Positions 17,293-26,910 of a stretch of 64,000 bases of DNA are shown here, piece after piece (the stretch's first letter is position 1; each line of letters opens with the position of its first letter). Source of the stretch: Corynebacterium simulans (GTDB lineage: Bacteria > Actinomycetota > Actinomycetes > Mycobacteriales > Mycobacteriaceae); contig NZ_CP014634.1 of the NCBI RefSeq assembly GCF_001586215.1, forward strand, positions 930,001 to 994,000. Reading direction: 5' to 3'. Below the pieces are notes generated by a model, which worked only from the letters and a program-made list of their open reading frames with translations, was not told where the DNA came from and made no database searches. The position numbers were made by a program, and so were the translations under genes.

Positions 17293-18696
17293 ATGAGACA
17301 TGCGCCAAACATTGCGCCAACGCAATCGGTGCGGCTTACGGTTCGTTTCAACATCGGTGAATTCCGCAAAGAGGCTGACGTTTGTTTGCCCTTAAACGTC
17401 AGTATCGGGGAGGCATTGGGCGAGCTTTTGCTGCTTGTCGACGCCCCTATTTTCACCGTTCCGCTCCAAGCCAGCACCGCTGGTGGAAAGGCCATTGCTC
17501 TCAGCACGGCTCTGGAGCGCACGCCACTGCACGATGGCAGTCTGCTTCTCATCGAGCAAGTCGCTGACAAGCCTGCGCCCGTCGTGCGCGATGCGGCAGA
17601 AGCACTTGCACACGATGCCGCCGATGCTAAACCCGCGCGCACTGCCACGCTGTGGGCAAGTTGTGGTTTGCTCGGCGCCAGCTGCATCATCGCGGCGCTC
17701 GCGGGTCTCGCAGCGGCAGCAGCGGCGTGTGCCCTTGGCGCATTCGCGCTCGCGCTCTGGACTCGCTCGACGCTTATAACGAGCCTTTTCATCCTCGCTG
17801 CTAGCGCAGCGGGCTGGCTTTTTGTTGCACCCACTCAAGATGAAATGCCGTGGGGAATATGGGCCGCCTGCGCCGGCGCACTTCTAGCTTTATGCGCCTG
17901 CCATATGGCGCAACTCGGCGGAACCCGACTGGCCATGTTGACCATCTCCGCCGCGATACTTTTCACAGTTGGCGCGGCCGGCAGCTATCTACCCGGCGCG
18001 CAGTCCGCCGGACTCGCTGGTCCCACAGCCCCCGAAGTTGTACCTGCTGCCGGTGCTGCCTGTTTGTTGCTGGCCATGGTCTTTGTCTTGGCGAACGCTG
18101 CCTCACTCTCTACTCACTTAGCCGGGCTCAAGGTCCCGCAACTTCCCACCGCTGGGCAAAGCCTCAACGTCTCCGACTCGGTACAAAGCGACGTCGATGC
18201 GCGGGCACAGCGCGCCGGGCTTGCATATGAGGGCATCTGCATCGGCGCAGCTATCGCCGGAATACCCAGCCTTATGTTTTTAGTTGGAATGCCGTTGAGC
18301 CGTTCGGACGCCGTAGCCGCATTATTCGCACAGCTTTTATGCCTGGCCTTAGCCGGTGCCACGGTATTGCATTCCGTGCGGCACGCCCGGGTGATCTCCA
18401 GTTGGGCGCTTTCCACGTGTGCGCTGACGGCTGCTACCGCCGCTGTGGTGCTAGTGGGCCGGGGTTGGCAAGAGCTTGCTCACCCAGCTCCGTGGAGCCT
18501 GTGGGTAATGAGCGTGCTTGGGTTCATCATTGTGGCGGCGATGGCTTCTACCCCGCTGTGGTCGCACAAGATTGCAGCGGCTGAGCCCACCACGATTGCC
18601 TGGTACGAACGCGCCGAAACCATCGCGGTGGCCGCGTGCTTGCCGCTCGCCGCGCATGTGGCAGGCTTGTTCTTCCTCATCCGCGGACTGGGATAG
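17293..18696 (+). CDS. eccD: Type VII secretion integral membrane protein EccD
   Basis: EccD forms the ESX membrane channel together with EccB and EccC. Residues about 12-95 form the ubiquitin-like YukD domain (VRLTVRFNIGEFRKEADVCL at its start), followed by about eleven hydrophobic segments to the end at 467. The ATG at 17293 is preceded by GGGGGAGGA at nine bases, and an upstream reading from 17215 has no homologous residues. It is followed after seven bases by mycP. Confidence 0.93.
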   Translation: MRHAPNIAPTQSVRLTVRFNIGEFRKEADVCLPLNVSIGEALGELLLLVDAPIFTVPLQASTAGGKAIALSTALERTPLHDGSLLLIEQVADKPAPVVRDAAEALAHDAADAKPARTATLWASCGLLGASCIIAALAGLAAAAAACALGAFALALWTRSTLITSLFILAASAAGWLFVAPTQDEMPWGIWAACAGALLALCACHMAQLGGTRLAMLTISAAILFTVGAAGSYLPGAQSAGLAGPTAPEVVPAAGAACLLLAMVFVLANAASLSTHLAGLKVPQLPTAGQSLNVSDSVQSDVDARAQRAGLAYEGICIGAAIAGIPSLMFLVGMPLSRSDAVAALFAQLLCLALAGATVLHSVRHARVISSWALSTCALTAATAAVVLVGRGWQELAHPAPWSLWVMSVLGFIIVAAMASTPLWSHKIAAAEPTTIAWYERAETIAVAACLPLAAHVAGLFFLIRGLG

Positions 18697-18703
18697 GTCC
18701 AGC

Positions 18704-19918
18704 ATGGTGAAGTCAAAAAACGTCCAGAAAAAGCTCGCCGCACTACTGCTAGCGGGATTTCCCTCGGCAGCAGCAATTTCTGCATTTACCGCGCCGACCC
18801 TAGCGTCGGCGCGTGAACCCGACGTCGCCTGTGCACAGCCGATTGCCGCAGCGCAGTCACCGGATACCTCAGCGGAGCAAAGCGCATATCGGGCGCGGTT
18901 GCATTCCTTTGCCACGGGCGAGGGAATCAAAGTTGCCGTCATCGATACTGGTGTCAGCCCACACCCGCAGCTGCGTGCTTTGCGCGGCGTGGATGACTTT
19001 GTCACGCCCGAAGAACCAGATCCTTTGCGGGACTGCGATGTACATGGCACCGCGGTTGCGGGCGTCATCGCAGGCTATGACATCGGCATTGCGCCGCGGG
19101 CGGAGATTTTATCCATCCGGCAAACCAGCGCGCACTATCGGCACCGCGCTGCTGACTCAGAAAGTACCTCCGGCACGCTGGAGACTTTGGCCGCCGCATT
19201 AAACCGCGCCTTGGATGAACAGGCCAAGGTCATCAACATCTCGGTGGTTTCCTGCATTCCAAGCGACGCCGCGGACCGCGTCGACACTCGCGATCTCGAC
19301 GCCGCGCTCCAACGCGCAGAGCACGAAGGAACGGTCATCGTTGCGGCATCGGGCAATGCTTCTTCCGATGGATGCACCAAAGAAGACACCGTCTATCCAG
19401 CACATGCGGATACCGTTCTCGCAGTGGGCGCGCTTTCTACCGCGCACGAGGTCGCGGACTATTCCATCCCTGCCCGCAATGGAGCACCAGAGCTAAGCGC
19501 CGAAGGCCACGTCCCGCTCGCCCTTGCACCGGGTAATCAGTGGGCAGAAGCCAAAAGCACCGATGGCAAGCAGACTGCCGCGTTCCACGGCACTTCTTTT
19601 GCAGCGCCAGTGGTCACGGGAACCGTGGCACTACTCGCCCAACGCTATCCGCACGATTCAGCGGCGCAGCTGCGCGAGCGTATCTATGCCGCCGCCGAGC
19701 CAGGCCACGGCTTCATCGATCCGCTGCAAGCCCTCACCATTCACCGGTCACAAGACGATGACAAAAACGCTGAGGCAGAAGACGAAGAAAAGACAGTCAC
19801 CGTCTACCCAGCTGCCGTGCATCGCAGCCAGGCACCAACCCGGCTTATGACTTTGCTTGGCCTGCTCGGCCTTGCTGGCGTTATCGCCGCAACGCTGCGG
19901 CGCGCCAAGCAGCACTAG
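18704..19918 (+). CDS. mycP: Type VII secretion-associated serine protease mycosin
   Basis: Mycosins are membrane-anchored subtilisins essential for ESX assembly. The 404-residue protein has a signal peptide (1-36, ending ASA), the catalytic triad Asp81 (VAVIDTG), His114 (DVHGTAVAG) and Ser298 (HGTSFAAPVV), Asn218 for the oxyanion hole, and a C-terminal membrane anchor (380-398) ending in RRAKQH. The ATG is seven bases after the eccD stop. The acidic stretch 351-363 is a linker before the anchor. Confidence 0.95.
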   Translation: MVKSKNVQKKLAALLLAGFPSAAAISAFTAPTLASAREPDVACAQPIAAAQSPDTSAEQSAYRARLHSFATGEGIKVAVIDTGVSPHPQLRALRGVDDFVTPEEPDPLRDCDVHGTAVAGVIAGYDIGIAPRAEILSIRQTSAHYRHRAADSESTSGTLETLAAALNRALDEQAKVINISVVSCIPSDAADRVDTRDLDAALQRAEHEGTVIVAASGNASSDGCTKEDTVYPAHADTVLAVGALSTAHEVADYSIPARNGAPELSAEGHVPLALAPGNQWAEAKSTDGKQTAAFHGTSFAAPVVTGTVALLAQRYPHDSAAQLRERIYAAAEPGHGFIDPLQALTIHRSQDDDKNAEAEDEEKTVTVYPAAVHRSQAPTRLMTLLGLLGLAGVIAATLRRAKQH

Positions 19919-19936
19919 AAATTAGAAGCTGGCGCT

Positions 19937-21247
19937 CTACTCGGTTCCCTCATCGCCGCCCTGGCTCGCCAAGGCGTTTTCGCGGTCTAGAGGCGAGCCC
20001 TCCGGCAGCAACCGCAAGATTTCCCACGGGACTTTTGCCTGCGTGGTCGTGCCCAGTGCTTCGACCAGTGCACCTTGTGCCACGGAGTGCCTGATACCCG
20101 TCGCCGAAACCACATGGAAACCGTGGCCGCTGTCTATGCCTACACCGCCAGCTTCCAAGCCAGCGAACCGATCAGCAGTGGCCTTGCCGGCAATAGACAC
20201 AGTAGCCTCAACCGCGGGGCTAAAGACCGTTCCGCCCCGCTCATCCGCGCAGAGCCAACCACGACCTGGAGACAGGAAATCATATGAATTGGCGGGCAGG
20301 TTGAAGGGTAACGCGGCGTCGGAAAGCGCGGCGACTTCGGCGCCATCGACCGATTCGCGCGAGGCGCCCATGCCTGCCAGCATCTCTGCCTGCGTGGGAG
20401 TAATCGAGGCAACACCCTGCTCATCGCCTGCGCCTACGCGCACCCACAGATCATCGCCGGTGTCTAAAATCTGCGGGGTTTGCTCAGGAAAGCGCAGCGG
20501 CGGAAGCTCCGCGTAGGCATTCAGCAGATCCTCCGGGATCTGCCACACATAGGAATCATCGCGCACGCCAATGCCGCGGCGCAGCACGCGGCCCTGTGTC
20601 GAGGCAGCAGAAGGCAGCTCTACGCGCCCTGCCGAAGTCAATAGCCATTCCTTGCCACCTGTGGAAACCAACGCCGCCTCCGCACTGCGGAGGTGCTCAA
20701 CCTTGGCGTTGGCCAGTACCACAGTCTCCCCGGGTCGGCTGCCTTCCCCGTCAATCGTGGTGGGATTTTCTTTGTCCTCGTCAGCTGCGGCCGCATAACA
20801 GGCCGCCCAGCCTTGTGCCGGGGTTGCAGGATCAGCCAAGTAATCCGGGGCGTCGGCAATGCCTAGCGGAGTGCCAAGCCGCGCATTGCTCAAGAACTCA
20901 TTGCCCATGGCCTGGGGCGCCGCCGGCTCTCCCGCGATAAGGCGCGCGGAGGCCAAATTGCTCACCGGATGATAGGACTCATTAACCAGAACGAAAAGCT
21001 GGCCTTGCTGCGAGCGCACGATGGGTGCATCGCCCGGATTGGGATTGGGCTGGAGCCACGCGAGCATTCCCGAACCAATAGCCAGAAACGACACTGCGAT
21101 GATCCCAAAGATGAGGGCGCGGCGCCGGCTCGCTAAAGGATCATGAATCATGCGAATATCGCCAAGTACCAGGCCATGCTCCACGCGGCGCTGCAAAAAT
21201 TTATGCCCGGATACCTGTGCTTTCGTCGTCGGCATTGGACGTGACAT
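19937..21247 (-). CDS. eccB: Type VII secretion protein EccB
   Basis: EccB is a single-pass ESX core component with a large extracytoplasmic domain. The 436-residue protein starts MSRPMPTTKAQVSGHKFLQRR, a strong family signature, with one membrane segment at about 44-65. GGGGGA lies seven bases before the ATG. It converges on mycP with an 18-base gap and no obvious terminator. With eccC, eccD and mycP it completes an ESX-4-type core; no eccE was found. Confidence 0.95.
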   Translation of the reverse strand: MSRPMPTTKAQVSGHKFLQRRVEHGLVLGDIRMIHDPLASRRRALIFGIIAVSFLAIGSGMLAWLQPNPNPGDAPIVRSQQGQLFVLVNESYHPVSNLASARLIAGEPAAPQAMGNEFLSNARLGTPLGIADAPDYLADPATPAQGWAACYAAAADEDKENPTTIDGEGSRPGETVVLANAKVEHLRSAEAALVSTGGKEWLLTSAGRVELPSAASTQGRVLRRGIGVRDDSYVWQIPEDLLNAYAELPPLRFPEQTPQILDTGDDLWVRVGAGDEQGVASITPTQAEMLAGMGASRESVDGAEVAALSDAALPFNLPANSYDFLSPGRGWLCADERGGTVFSPAVEATVSIAGKATADRFAGLEAGGVGIDSGHGFHVVSATGIRHSVAQGALVEALGTTTQAKVPWEILRLLPEGSPLDRENALASQGGDEGTE

Positions 21248-21312
21248 GCAGAATTCCCCCTCAAACAAGGCAGCACCCCTACTGCCCTAGTTTTGTCATT
21301 CCACGCGTTAGC

Positions 21313-22170
21313 TTAACCCAGCGAAAGCTCATCCGCAGTGCGACGGTCACGGGTCTGCGCAGCGCGCGCCGCCAAATCAGCATCTGCCGGATAGTCCACC
21401 TGGACCAGGCTCAGCCCCTTTGCCGGCGCTAGCGGAATGTGGGAAGAACGAGAGTTCAAAGCGAGCATCTCCGCGGCAAAGTCGATTCCCCGGGAGCCCT
21501 CGCCTACCCGCAAGCAGCAACCCACGAGTGAGCGAACCATCGACCAGCAAAAGGCGTCGGCGCCCACGCGGGCTTCATAAAGCTGCGGCTCGCTCGGGGT
21601 AGATACATCGACCCACTCAAAAGACAAAAGGTCGCGAATTGTCGTGGCATGCGGCTTTGCCTTACAAAAGGCGGCGAAGTCATGCAAGCCAACCAACTGC
21701 TCCGCGGCTTGCTGCATTGCCTCGATGTCCACCGGCTTCGGCCAGACGGCGGTGTCGCGGGCGCGCGTCGGCAATGCCCCGCGCGGATGCGTGGTGATGC
21801 GGTAAACGTAGTGGCGCTCAAGGGCCGAAAAGCGCGCGTCAAAGCCCTCTGGTGCTTGCTGGCAGTCATGTACGCGAACGTCTTCCGGAAGGAGCTTCGC
21901 TAGGCGACGCACGAGCTTTACCGGGTCCCCATCAATCGATCGCTGCTCGAGTGCACTAGCTGGAATGTCGAAGTGCGCGACCTGGCCTGCCGCATGCACA
22001 CCGGCATCCGTGCGCCCTGCCACGGTCAGTTCGACCTCATGGCGCAGGATCATCGAAAGATTGTCTTCGAGAACCTGCTGCACCGTACGCAGCTCGCCCT
22101 TCTGGCGGGCCCAGCCATGAAAATCCGTGCCGTCGTAGGCCAGGTCTAGGCGAAGGCGAACGTTAGTCAT
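21313..22170 (-). CDS. truA: tRNA pseudouridine synthase A
   Basis: TruA makes pseudouridine at positions 38-40 of the tRNA anticodon arm. The 285-residue protein starts MTNVRLRLDLAYDGTDFHGWARQ and contains the catalytic loop AGRTDAGVHAAGQ, followed by the usual FHVR-like region replaced by AHFDIPA. TAGGAT eight bases before the ATG predicts a leaderless transcript. Confidence 0.96.
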   Translation of the reverse strand: MTNVRLRLDLAYDGTDFHGWARQKGELRTVQQVLEDNLSMILRHEVELTVAGRTDAGVHAAGQVAHFDIPASALEQRSIDGDPVKLVRRLAKLLPEDVRVHDCQQAPEGFDARFSALERHYVYRITTHPRGALPTRARDTAVWPKPVDIEAMQQAAEQLVGLHDFAAFCKAKPHATTIRDLLSFEWVDVSTPSEPQLYEARVGADAFCWSMVRSLVGCCLRVGEGSRGIDFAAEMLALNSRSSHIPLAPAKGLSLVQVDYPADADLAARAAQTRDRRTADELSLG

Positions 22171-22178
22171 GGATGCTG

Positions 22179-22184
22179 ATCCTA
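22179..22184 (-). promoter_or_regulatory. -10 box of truA (leaderless start)
   Basis: TAGGAT on the minus strand, eight bases before the truA ATG, identical in sequence and spacing to the glmS box. Confidence 0.5.
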
Positions 22185-22185
22185 C

Positions 22186-23061
22186 CTAGTCGTTGGCATT
22201 CCACTCGCGATTGAGTTCCCAATCCTGGGACGCGCGCTGGCCCTTCGCGCTCTTGCTCACGCCGAGCTTGCTCAAAGCGGCATAGCCAGCCCGCTTGGGG
22301 TGCTTTAGATTCTCCTTGGCCTGGCCGGCTTTGCGCTTGGCCTTGCGGGCGCTATCCCGAACAATGCGGGCAGACAAGCGCAGGCGCGGGTCCATGGGTT
22401 GTTCGGCTCCCCGGTATTCAAACACCGGCAGCGACCATCCGAAGTAAATCGCGGCCACGCGCAGCGCCAGCGCCAGGCATACCGTCACGACGCCAGCGAC
22501 CTCGGCGCTGAGCCCCAGCTCCATCAATCCCGCATAAGAAAAGGCTGCAAGAACAGAAATGGAGGCGTACAGCTCCGCGGACAAGACCAGCGGGATACGG
22601 TCGGACAACAAGTCACGCAAAATACCGCCAAAGACACCGGTCAGCACCGCAGCCACGGCAGCGATAACCAACCCATGGCCATGTTCCAAGGCCTTCTGAG
22701 CGCCAAGGACGCTGAATACCGCAAGACCTAGGGCGTCGAGAGCCAAGAATACATGCCGGAAATAGTGCATGAGGAAGGACATGTAAACCGTGGCGACGGC
22801 GGCGGCCACCACGGCCAAGAGGAACCGCGGTTCCGCCACCCACGTCAACGGGTAGGCGCCCAGCACCATGTCGCGGATCGTGCCGCCGCCCAATGCGGTG
22901 ACAGCGCCCAACATGATGACGCCAAACAGATCCATCTTTTGCCGGCCAGCGGACAGCGCAGCGGTCATCGCCTCGGAGACGATGCCGATTACGTACAGCA
23001 CAGTAAACAGCGGGGTCATAGAGTATACGTTCAGGTCGGGGTCATATAGCCCAGAAAGCAT
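22186..23061 (-). CDS. TRIC-family (UPF0126) trimeric intracellular cation channel
   Basis: A 291-residue protein with about seven membrane segments in two repeats. Each repeat carries the family signature, ALGGGTIRDMVLGAYP and VFGGILRDLLSDRIPL, which marks the TRIC/UPF0126 fold. The C-terminal 75 residues are strongly basic (ARKAKRKAGQAKENL) and probably cytoplasmic. I chose the ATG at 23061, just after the rplQ terminator; an ATG at 23019 is also possible and a GTG at 23082 would lie inside the terminator. The transported ion is not known. Confidence 0.85.
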   Translation of the reverse strand: MLSGLYDPDLNVYSMTPLFTVLYVIGIVSEAMTAALSAGRQKMDLFGVIMLGAVTALGGGTIRDMVLGAYPLTWVAEPRFLLAVVAAAVATVYMSFLMHYFRHVFLALDALGLAVFSVLGAQKALEHGHGLVIAAVAAVLTGVFGGILRDLLSDRIPLVLSAELYASISVLAAFSYAGLMELGLSAEVAGVVTVCLALALRVAAIYFGWSLPVFEYRGAEQPMDPRLRLSARIVRDSARKAKRKAGQAKENLKHPKRAGYAALSKLGVSKSAKGQRASQDWELNREWNAND

Positions 23062-23067
23062 AACAAA

Positions 23068-23102
23068 AGGCCGCAGCCCCACCTAAGGTGGTACTGCGGC
23101 CT
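23068..23102 (-). terminator. Terminator after rplQ
   Basis: AGGCCGCAG pairs with CTGCGGCCT, with an inner CCACC/GGTGG stem, followed by TTTTGTTA on the minus strand. It ends the infA-to-rplQ transcript. Confidence 0.88.
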
Positions 23103-23120
23103 AGTTAAGGCGAGAGAAGT

Positions 23121-23642
23121 TTACTTCTCCTCGGACTCCTCAGCAGCGGTCTCCTCGACCTCTGCCTCGGTTGCCTCTGCCTTTGCTTCCTCAGCCTCTT
23201 CAGCCTTGGTCTCCTCGACCTTAGCCTCTTCAGCCTGCTTGGAAGCAGCTGCGCGGGTAGCGCGGGTTGCCTCGGAGGTCACCGTCTCCTCGAGAACGAG
23301 GGAGATCTGGGACATCGGGGCGTTGTCGCCGGTACGGTTCTCCAGCTTGATGGTGCGGGTGTAGCCACCCTCACGGCCTTCGAACTTCGGGCCCAGCTCG
23401 TCGAACAGGTGCGCAACAACATCCTTGTGCGGGATGAGCTTCAGCACTGCGCGGCGGTCAGCAAGGGTGCCGGACTTAGCCTTGGTGATGATCTTCTCAG
23501 CGTAAGGGCGAAGCATCTTCGCCTTCGCATCGGTGGTCTTGATTGCGCCGTGCTCGAACAGGCTAGCAGCCAGGTTGCTCAGCAGGTGAGCCTGCTGGGT
23601 AGCGGAGCCGCCGAGACGGGCACCCTTCTTAGGGGTTGGCAT
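23121..23642 (-). CDS. rplQ: 50S ribosomal protein L17
   Basis: L17 lines the outside of the peptide exit tunnel. The first 120 residues ([20 protein letters not shown] onward) are the conserved protein. After about residue 125 comes a tail of some 45 residues almost entirely Ala, Glu, Thr and Lys, which bacterial L17 usually lacks outside actinobacteria. It follows rpoA by 73 bases and is the last gene before a terminator. Confidence 0.96.
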   Translation of the reverse strand: MPTPKKGARLGGSATQQAHLLSNLAASLFEHGAIKTTDAKAKMLRPYAEKIITKAKSGTLADRRAVLKLIPHKDVVAHLFDELGPKFEGREGGYTRTIKLENRTGDNAPMSQISLVLEETVTSEATRATRAAASKQAEEAKVEETKAEEAEEAKAEATEAEVEETAAEESEEK

Positions 23643-23715
23643 TATGTACTCCTCGTGTGCGGATAAAGTGAGCGCGCGGCGAGCATAAGCTCGGGCCGCA
23701 GGTCAGTGTGGTGCT

Positions 23716-24726
23716 TTACTCGGAATCGTCCGCAGACGGATCCTTGAAGTCACCGGTTTCTGCGTCGTAACCCTCAAGCTGGGTTGGGTCGAAGTCCTCA
23801 GGGGTGTCCTTGAGAGCCAGGCCCAGGTTAGCCAGCTTGATCTTTACCTCGTTAATCGACTTCTGACCGAAGTTGCGGATATCCAGCAGGTCCGACTCGG
23901 TGCACTCTGCGAGCTCACCAACGGTGTGGATCTCCTGACGCTTCAGGCAGTTGTAGGAACGAACGGAGAAGTTCAGGTCCTCGATAGGCATGCTGTAGGC
24001 CGCGATGTACTCCGTCTCCTGCGGGGACGGGCCAATCTCGATGCCTTCAGCAGCATTGTTCAGCTCGCGAGCCAGGCCGAAGAGCTCGACCAGGGTGCCG
24101 CCGGCGGAAGCCAGGGCGTCGCGGGCAGAAATCGAGTTCTTGGTTTCGACGTCGATGATCAGCTTGTCAAAGTCGGTGCGCTGCTCAACACGAGTTGCCT
24201 CGACCTTGTAAGAGACCTGCAGAACCGGGGAGTAAATCTGGTCAACCGGAATGCGTCCGATTTCACCAGAGGTCGGTGCTGCTGGAACGTAGCCGCGGCC
24301 ACGCTCGACGACGAGCTCCATGTCCAGCTTGGCGGTGTCGTTCAGGGATGCGATGTGCAGATCCGGGTTGTGGATCTCCACGCCAGCCGGCGGCTGGATA
24401 TCGCCCGCGGTAACAACACCTGGGCCTTCCTTGCTCAGGTACATAACAACCGGCTCGTCAGAGTCGGAGGACAGAACCAAGCCCTTGATGTTGAGGATGA
24501 TCTCAGAGACGTCTTCCTTCACACCGTTGATGGTGGTGAACTCGTGGAGAACACCATCGATCTTGATGGAAGTTACTGCTGCACCCGGGATGGAAGACAG
24601 CAGGGTACGACGAAGGGAGTTACCGAGGGTGTAACCAAAGCCCGGCTCGAGCGGTTCGATGACGAACTTGGAACGAGACGGCTCGATGAATTCCTCGGTG
24701 AGCTGAGGACGCTGGGAAATGAGCAT
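23716..24726 (-). CDS. rpoA: DNA-directed RNA polymerase alpha subunit
   Basis: The alpha subunit nucleates RNA polymerase assembly. The 336-residue protein has the N-terminal dimerisation domain (about 1-225, including [20 protein letters not shown]) and the C-terminal domain with the DNA-contacting [17 protein letters not shown] and helix-hairpin-helix [11 protein letters not shown]. An acidic tail follows. It is separated from rpsD by 114 bases. Confidence 0.98.
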   Translation of the reverse strand: MLISQRPQLTEEFIEPSRSKFVIEPLEPGFGYTLGNSLRRTLLSSIPGAAVTSIKIDGVLHEFTTINGVKEDVSEIILNIKGLVLSSDSDEPVVMYLSKEGPGVVTAGDIQPPAGVEIHNPDLHIASLNDTAKLDMELVVERGRGYVPAAPTSGEIGRIPVDQIYSPVLQVSYKVEATRVEQRTDFDKLIIDVETKNSISARDALASAGGTLVELFGLARELNNAAEGIEIGPSPQETEYIAAYSMPIEDLNFSVRSYNCLKRQEIHTVGELAECTESDLLDIRNFGQKSINEVKIKLANLGLALKDTPEDFDPTQLEGYDAETGDFKDPSADDSE

Positions 24727-24840
24727 TGAATATCTCCTTGTCGACGCCCGCTATTTGACGTCGGTAGAAGGGGTAAAGATTGAGGTTTCGAAGATTCACT
24801 CTTCTCCGAATGCCACAAACGGGGCACTCGGTTACTAAGT

Positions 24841-25446
24841 TTACTTCGAGTAAAGCTCGACGATGAGCTGCTCCTGCAGCGGAACGTCGATCTGAGCGCG
24901 CTCGGGCAGCTGGTGCACGAGGATGCGCAGGGTCTCAGGAACAACCTGCAGCCATGCCGGTACGTTGGCATCGACCAGGCGGTCCTGAGCGTCTTCGAAC
25001 CATTCCATCTTCTGGGAACGCTCACGAACATCGATGATGTCGTACTGCGAAACCTGGAAGGAAGGAACGTTGATCTTCTTGCCGTTCACGGTGAAGTGAC
25101 CGTGGGAGACAAGCTGGCGAGCCTGGCGACGGGTGTTTGCCAGGCCAGCGCGGTAGACGACGTTGTCGAGGCGGGACTCGAGCAGAACGACCAGGTTGTC
25201 ACCGGTCTTGCCCGGGCGGCGGTTAGCCTCGGCGTAATAACGACGGAACTGACGCTCAAGAACACCGTAGGTGTACTTAGCCTTCTGCTTCTCCTGCAGC
25301 TGCAGCAAGTACTCGGATTCCTTGATGCGGTTGCGGCCAGCCTGTCCCGGTGGGTACGGGCGGCGCTCGAATGCCATGTCGCCGCCGACCAAGTCGACGC
25401 GCAGACGGCGGGATACGCGGGTAGCGGGGCCAGTGTAACGAGCCAT
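24841..25446 (-). CDS. rpsD: 30S ribosomal protein S4
   Basis: S4 is a primary 16S rRNA-binding protein and, in many bacteria, a translational regulator of this operon. The 201-residue protein has the S4 RNA-binding domain (LDNVVYRAGLANTRRQARQL) and ends VELYSK. The first residues MARYTGPATRVSRRLRVDL lack the zinc-binding cysteine cluster, so it is the zinc-free form. Confidence 0.97.
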   Translation of the reverse strand: MARYTGPATRVSRRLRVDLVGGDMAFERRPYPPGQAGRNRIKESEYLLQLQEKQKAKYTYGVLERQFRRYYAEANRRPGKTGDNLVVLLESRLDNVVYRAGLANTRRQARQLVSHGHFTVNGKKINVPSFQVSQYDIIDVRERSQKMEWFEDAQDRLVDANVPAWLQVVPETLRILVHQLPERAQIDVPLQEQLIVELYSK

Positions 25447-25467
25447 TTTCTTACCTCTTCCTTTCCC

Positions 25468-25872
25468 TTAAACCTTGCGGCGCTTGGTTGGACGGCAGCC
25501 GTTGTGCGGCTGTGGGGTTGCATCCGTGATCGAGGAAACCTCGAGGCCTGCAGCCTGCAGGGAACGGATGGCGGTCTCGCGGCCGGAGCCCGGACCCTTA
25601 ACGAATACGTCGACCTTCTTCATGCCGTGCTCCATTGCCTTACGAGCAGCGTTCTCAGCAGCCATCTGTGCAGCGAACGGAGTGGACTTACGGGAACCCT
25701 TGAAGCCGACGTGGCCGGAGGATGCCCAGGAGATAACAGCACCGGACGGGTCAGTGATAGACACGATGGTGTTGTTGAAGGTGGACTTGATGTACGCGTG
25801 GCCTGCGGCCACATTCTTCTTTACGACGCGACGGCCAGTACGACGCGCGCCGGAGCGAGTCTTTGGAGGCAT
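25468..25872 (-). CDS. rpsK: 30S ribosomal protein S11
   Basis: S11 forms part of the 30S platform near the E site. The 134-residue protein contains [17 protein letters not shown] and ends in the conserved [13 protein letters not shown]. It follows rpsM after three bases. Confidence 0.98.
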   Translation of the reverse strand: MPPKTRSGARRTGRRVVKKNVAAGHAYIKSTFNNTIVSITDPSGAVISWASSGHVGFKGSRKSTPFAAQMAAENAARKAMEHGMKKVDVFVKGPGSGRETAIRSLQAAGLEVSSITDATPQPHNGCRPTKRRKV

Positions 25873-25875
25873 GAA

Positions 25876-26244
25876 TTACTTCTTCTTTCCTGCGATCGTC
25901 TTCTTCGGGCCCTTGCGGGTACGAGCGTTGGTCTTGGTGCGCTGACCACGAACCGGCAGGCCACGGCGGTGGCGAATGCCCTGGTAGCAACCAATTTCAA
26001 TCTTGCGACGGATGTCAGCCTGAACCTGGCGGCGGAGGTCACCCTCGACCTTCCAGGTAGCTTCGATTACGTCACGCAGCGCCGACAGCTGATCATCGTC
26101 GAGGTTGTCGGTGCGCAGGTCAGGAGAAATGCCAGTCTTTTCCAGCAATTCCTTGGCACGGGTTGGACCGATGCCGTAGATGTAGGTGAGAGCGACCTCC
26201 ATACGCTTGTTGCGTGGAAGGTCAACACCAGCTAGACGTGCCAT
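25876..26244 (-). CDS. rpsM: 30S ribosomal protein S13
   Basis: S13 bridges the 30S head to the 50S subunit and contacts P-site tRNA. The 122-residue protein starts [20 protein letters not shown] and has the [20 protein letters not shown] tail. In many actinobacteria rpmJ (L36) lies between infA and rpsM; here the 181-base gap upstream has no rpmJ. Confidence 0.98.
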   Translation of the reverse strand: MARLAGVDLPRNKRMEVALTYIYGIGPTRAKELLEKTGISPDLRTDNLDDDQLSALRDVIEATWKVEGDLRRQVQADIRRKIEIGCYQGIRHRRGLPVRGQRTKTNARTRKGPKKTIAGKKK

Positions 26245-26353
26245 GTGGCGTGTCCTTTCGGGTTGTTACGATGGTTTTCTCCCTATCCGCCCCGCTCCAT
26301 GCAGCACTTCGCCCGGACCGATGCCGGATCTGTGGGCTACTTACCAGTGCGGG

Positions 26354-26401
26354 CTCAGGCCATCGCAGCCTGAGGTGGGCTAGACATAGCGCCGCTATGT
26401 C
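26354..26401 (-). promoter_or_regulatory. Two hairpins between infA and rpsM
   Basis: One hairpin is CTCAGGC, seven-base loop, GCCTGAG (26354-26374). The other is GACATAGC, loop GCC, GCTATGTC (26383-26401). Neither is followed by a convincing T-run on the minus strand. They could attenuate or process the transcript between infA and rpsM, or be the r-protein leader on which S4 acts. Confidence 0.4.
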
Positions 26402-26425
26402 AGAGGGTAAGGAGGCTTACAGTGT

Positions 26426-26644
26426 TTACTTGTAGCGGTAGACGATGCGTCCGCGGGTTAGGTCATAAGGGGACAGCTCTACAACCACGCGATCCTCTGG
26501 GAGGATGCGAATGTAGTGCTGACGCATCTTGCCAGAAATGTGTGCAAGAACCTTGTGTCCGTTGTCGAGCTCGACGCGGAACATTGCGTTTGGCAAAGGC
26601 TCGATAATACGACCCTCGACCTCGATTGCGCCTTCCTTAGCCAT
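26426..26644 (-). CDS. infA: Translation initiation factor IF-1
   Basis: IF-1 is an OB-fold factor binding the 30S A site. The 72-residue protein is [20 protein letters not shown] onward, ending RGRIVYRYK, a full-length match to the family. The longer reading from 26734 has no homologous upstream residues. A hairpin at 26660-26684 lies directly upstream. Confidence 0.98.
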   Translation of the reverse strand: MAKEGAIEVEGRIIEPLPNAMFRVELDNGHKVLAHISGKMRQHYIRILPEDRVVVELSPYDLTRGRIVYRYK

Positions 26645-26659
26645 AACCTCTACTTTTCT

Positions 26660-26684
26660 AGGTGACTTCAAGTGAGTGTCACCT
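26660..26684 (-). promoter_or_regulatory. Hairpin in the infA leader
   Basis: AGGTGAC pairs with GTCACCT across an eleven-base loop, ending about 15 bases before the infA ATG. It is a possible translational control element. Confidence 0.35.
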
Positions 26685-26831
26685 GCATGTTTGGTGTCTA
26701 CTGCTTGGCGACGTCGCGGTAAATAAGACCGCAAACATACACCAGCGCTCTAGCATACGCTGCGTGCGAGCAATAAACAAACTCCTCTACCTGCGCACTC
26801 TTAGCGACACGCGCCAAGGCGGCAATAAAGC

Positions 26832-26874
26832 AAAAAGTTCTCCCCGGGGAACTATCTTCCACGGGGAGAATTCT
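26832..26874 (-). terminator. Terminator after the L,D-transpeptidase gene
   Basis: AGAATTCTCCCCGTGG pairs with CCCCGGGGAGAACT-type sequence, followed by TTTTTGCTTTATT on the minus strand. Confidence 0.82.
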
Positions 26875-26910
26875 CTTTGAAAAGATTAAAAGCGTCTGCG
26901 CTTTGGATGC

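Noticed and set aside
24913..26235. 440-codon plus-strand open frame antisense to rpsD, rpsK and rpsM
   Set aside because: It crosses three certain ribosomal protein genes on the opposite strand and encodes nothing recognisable.
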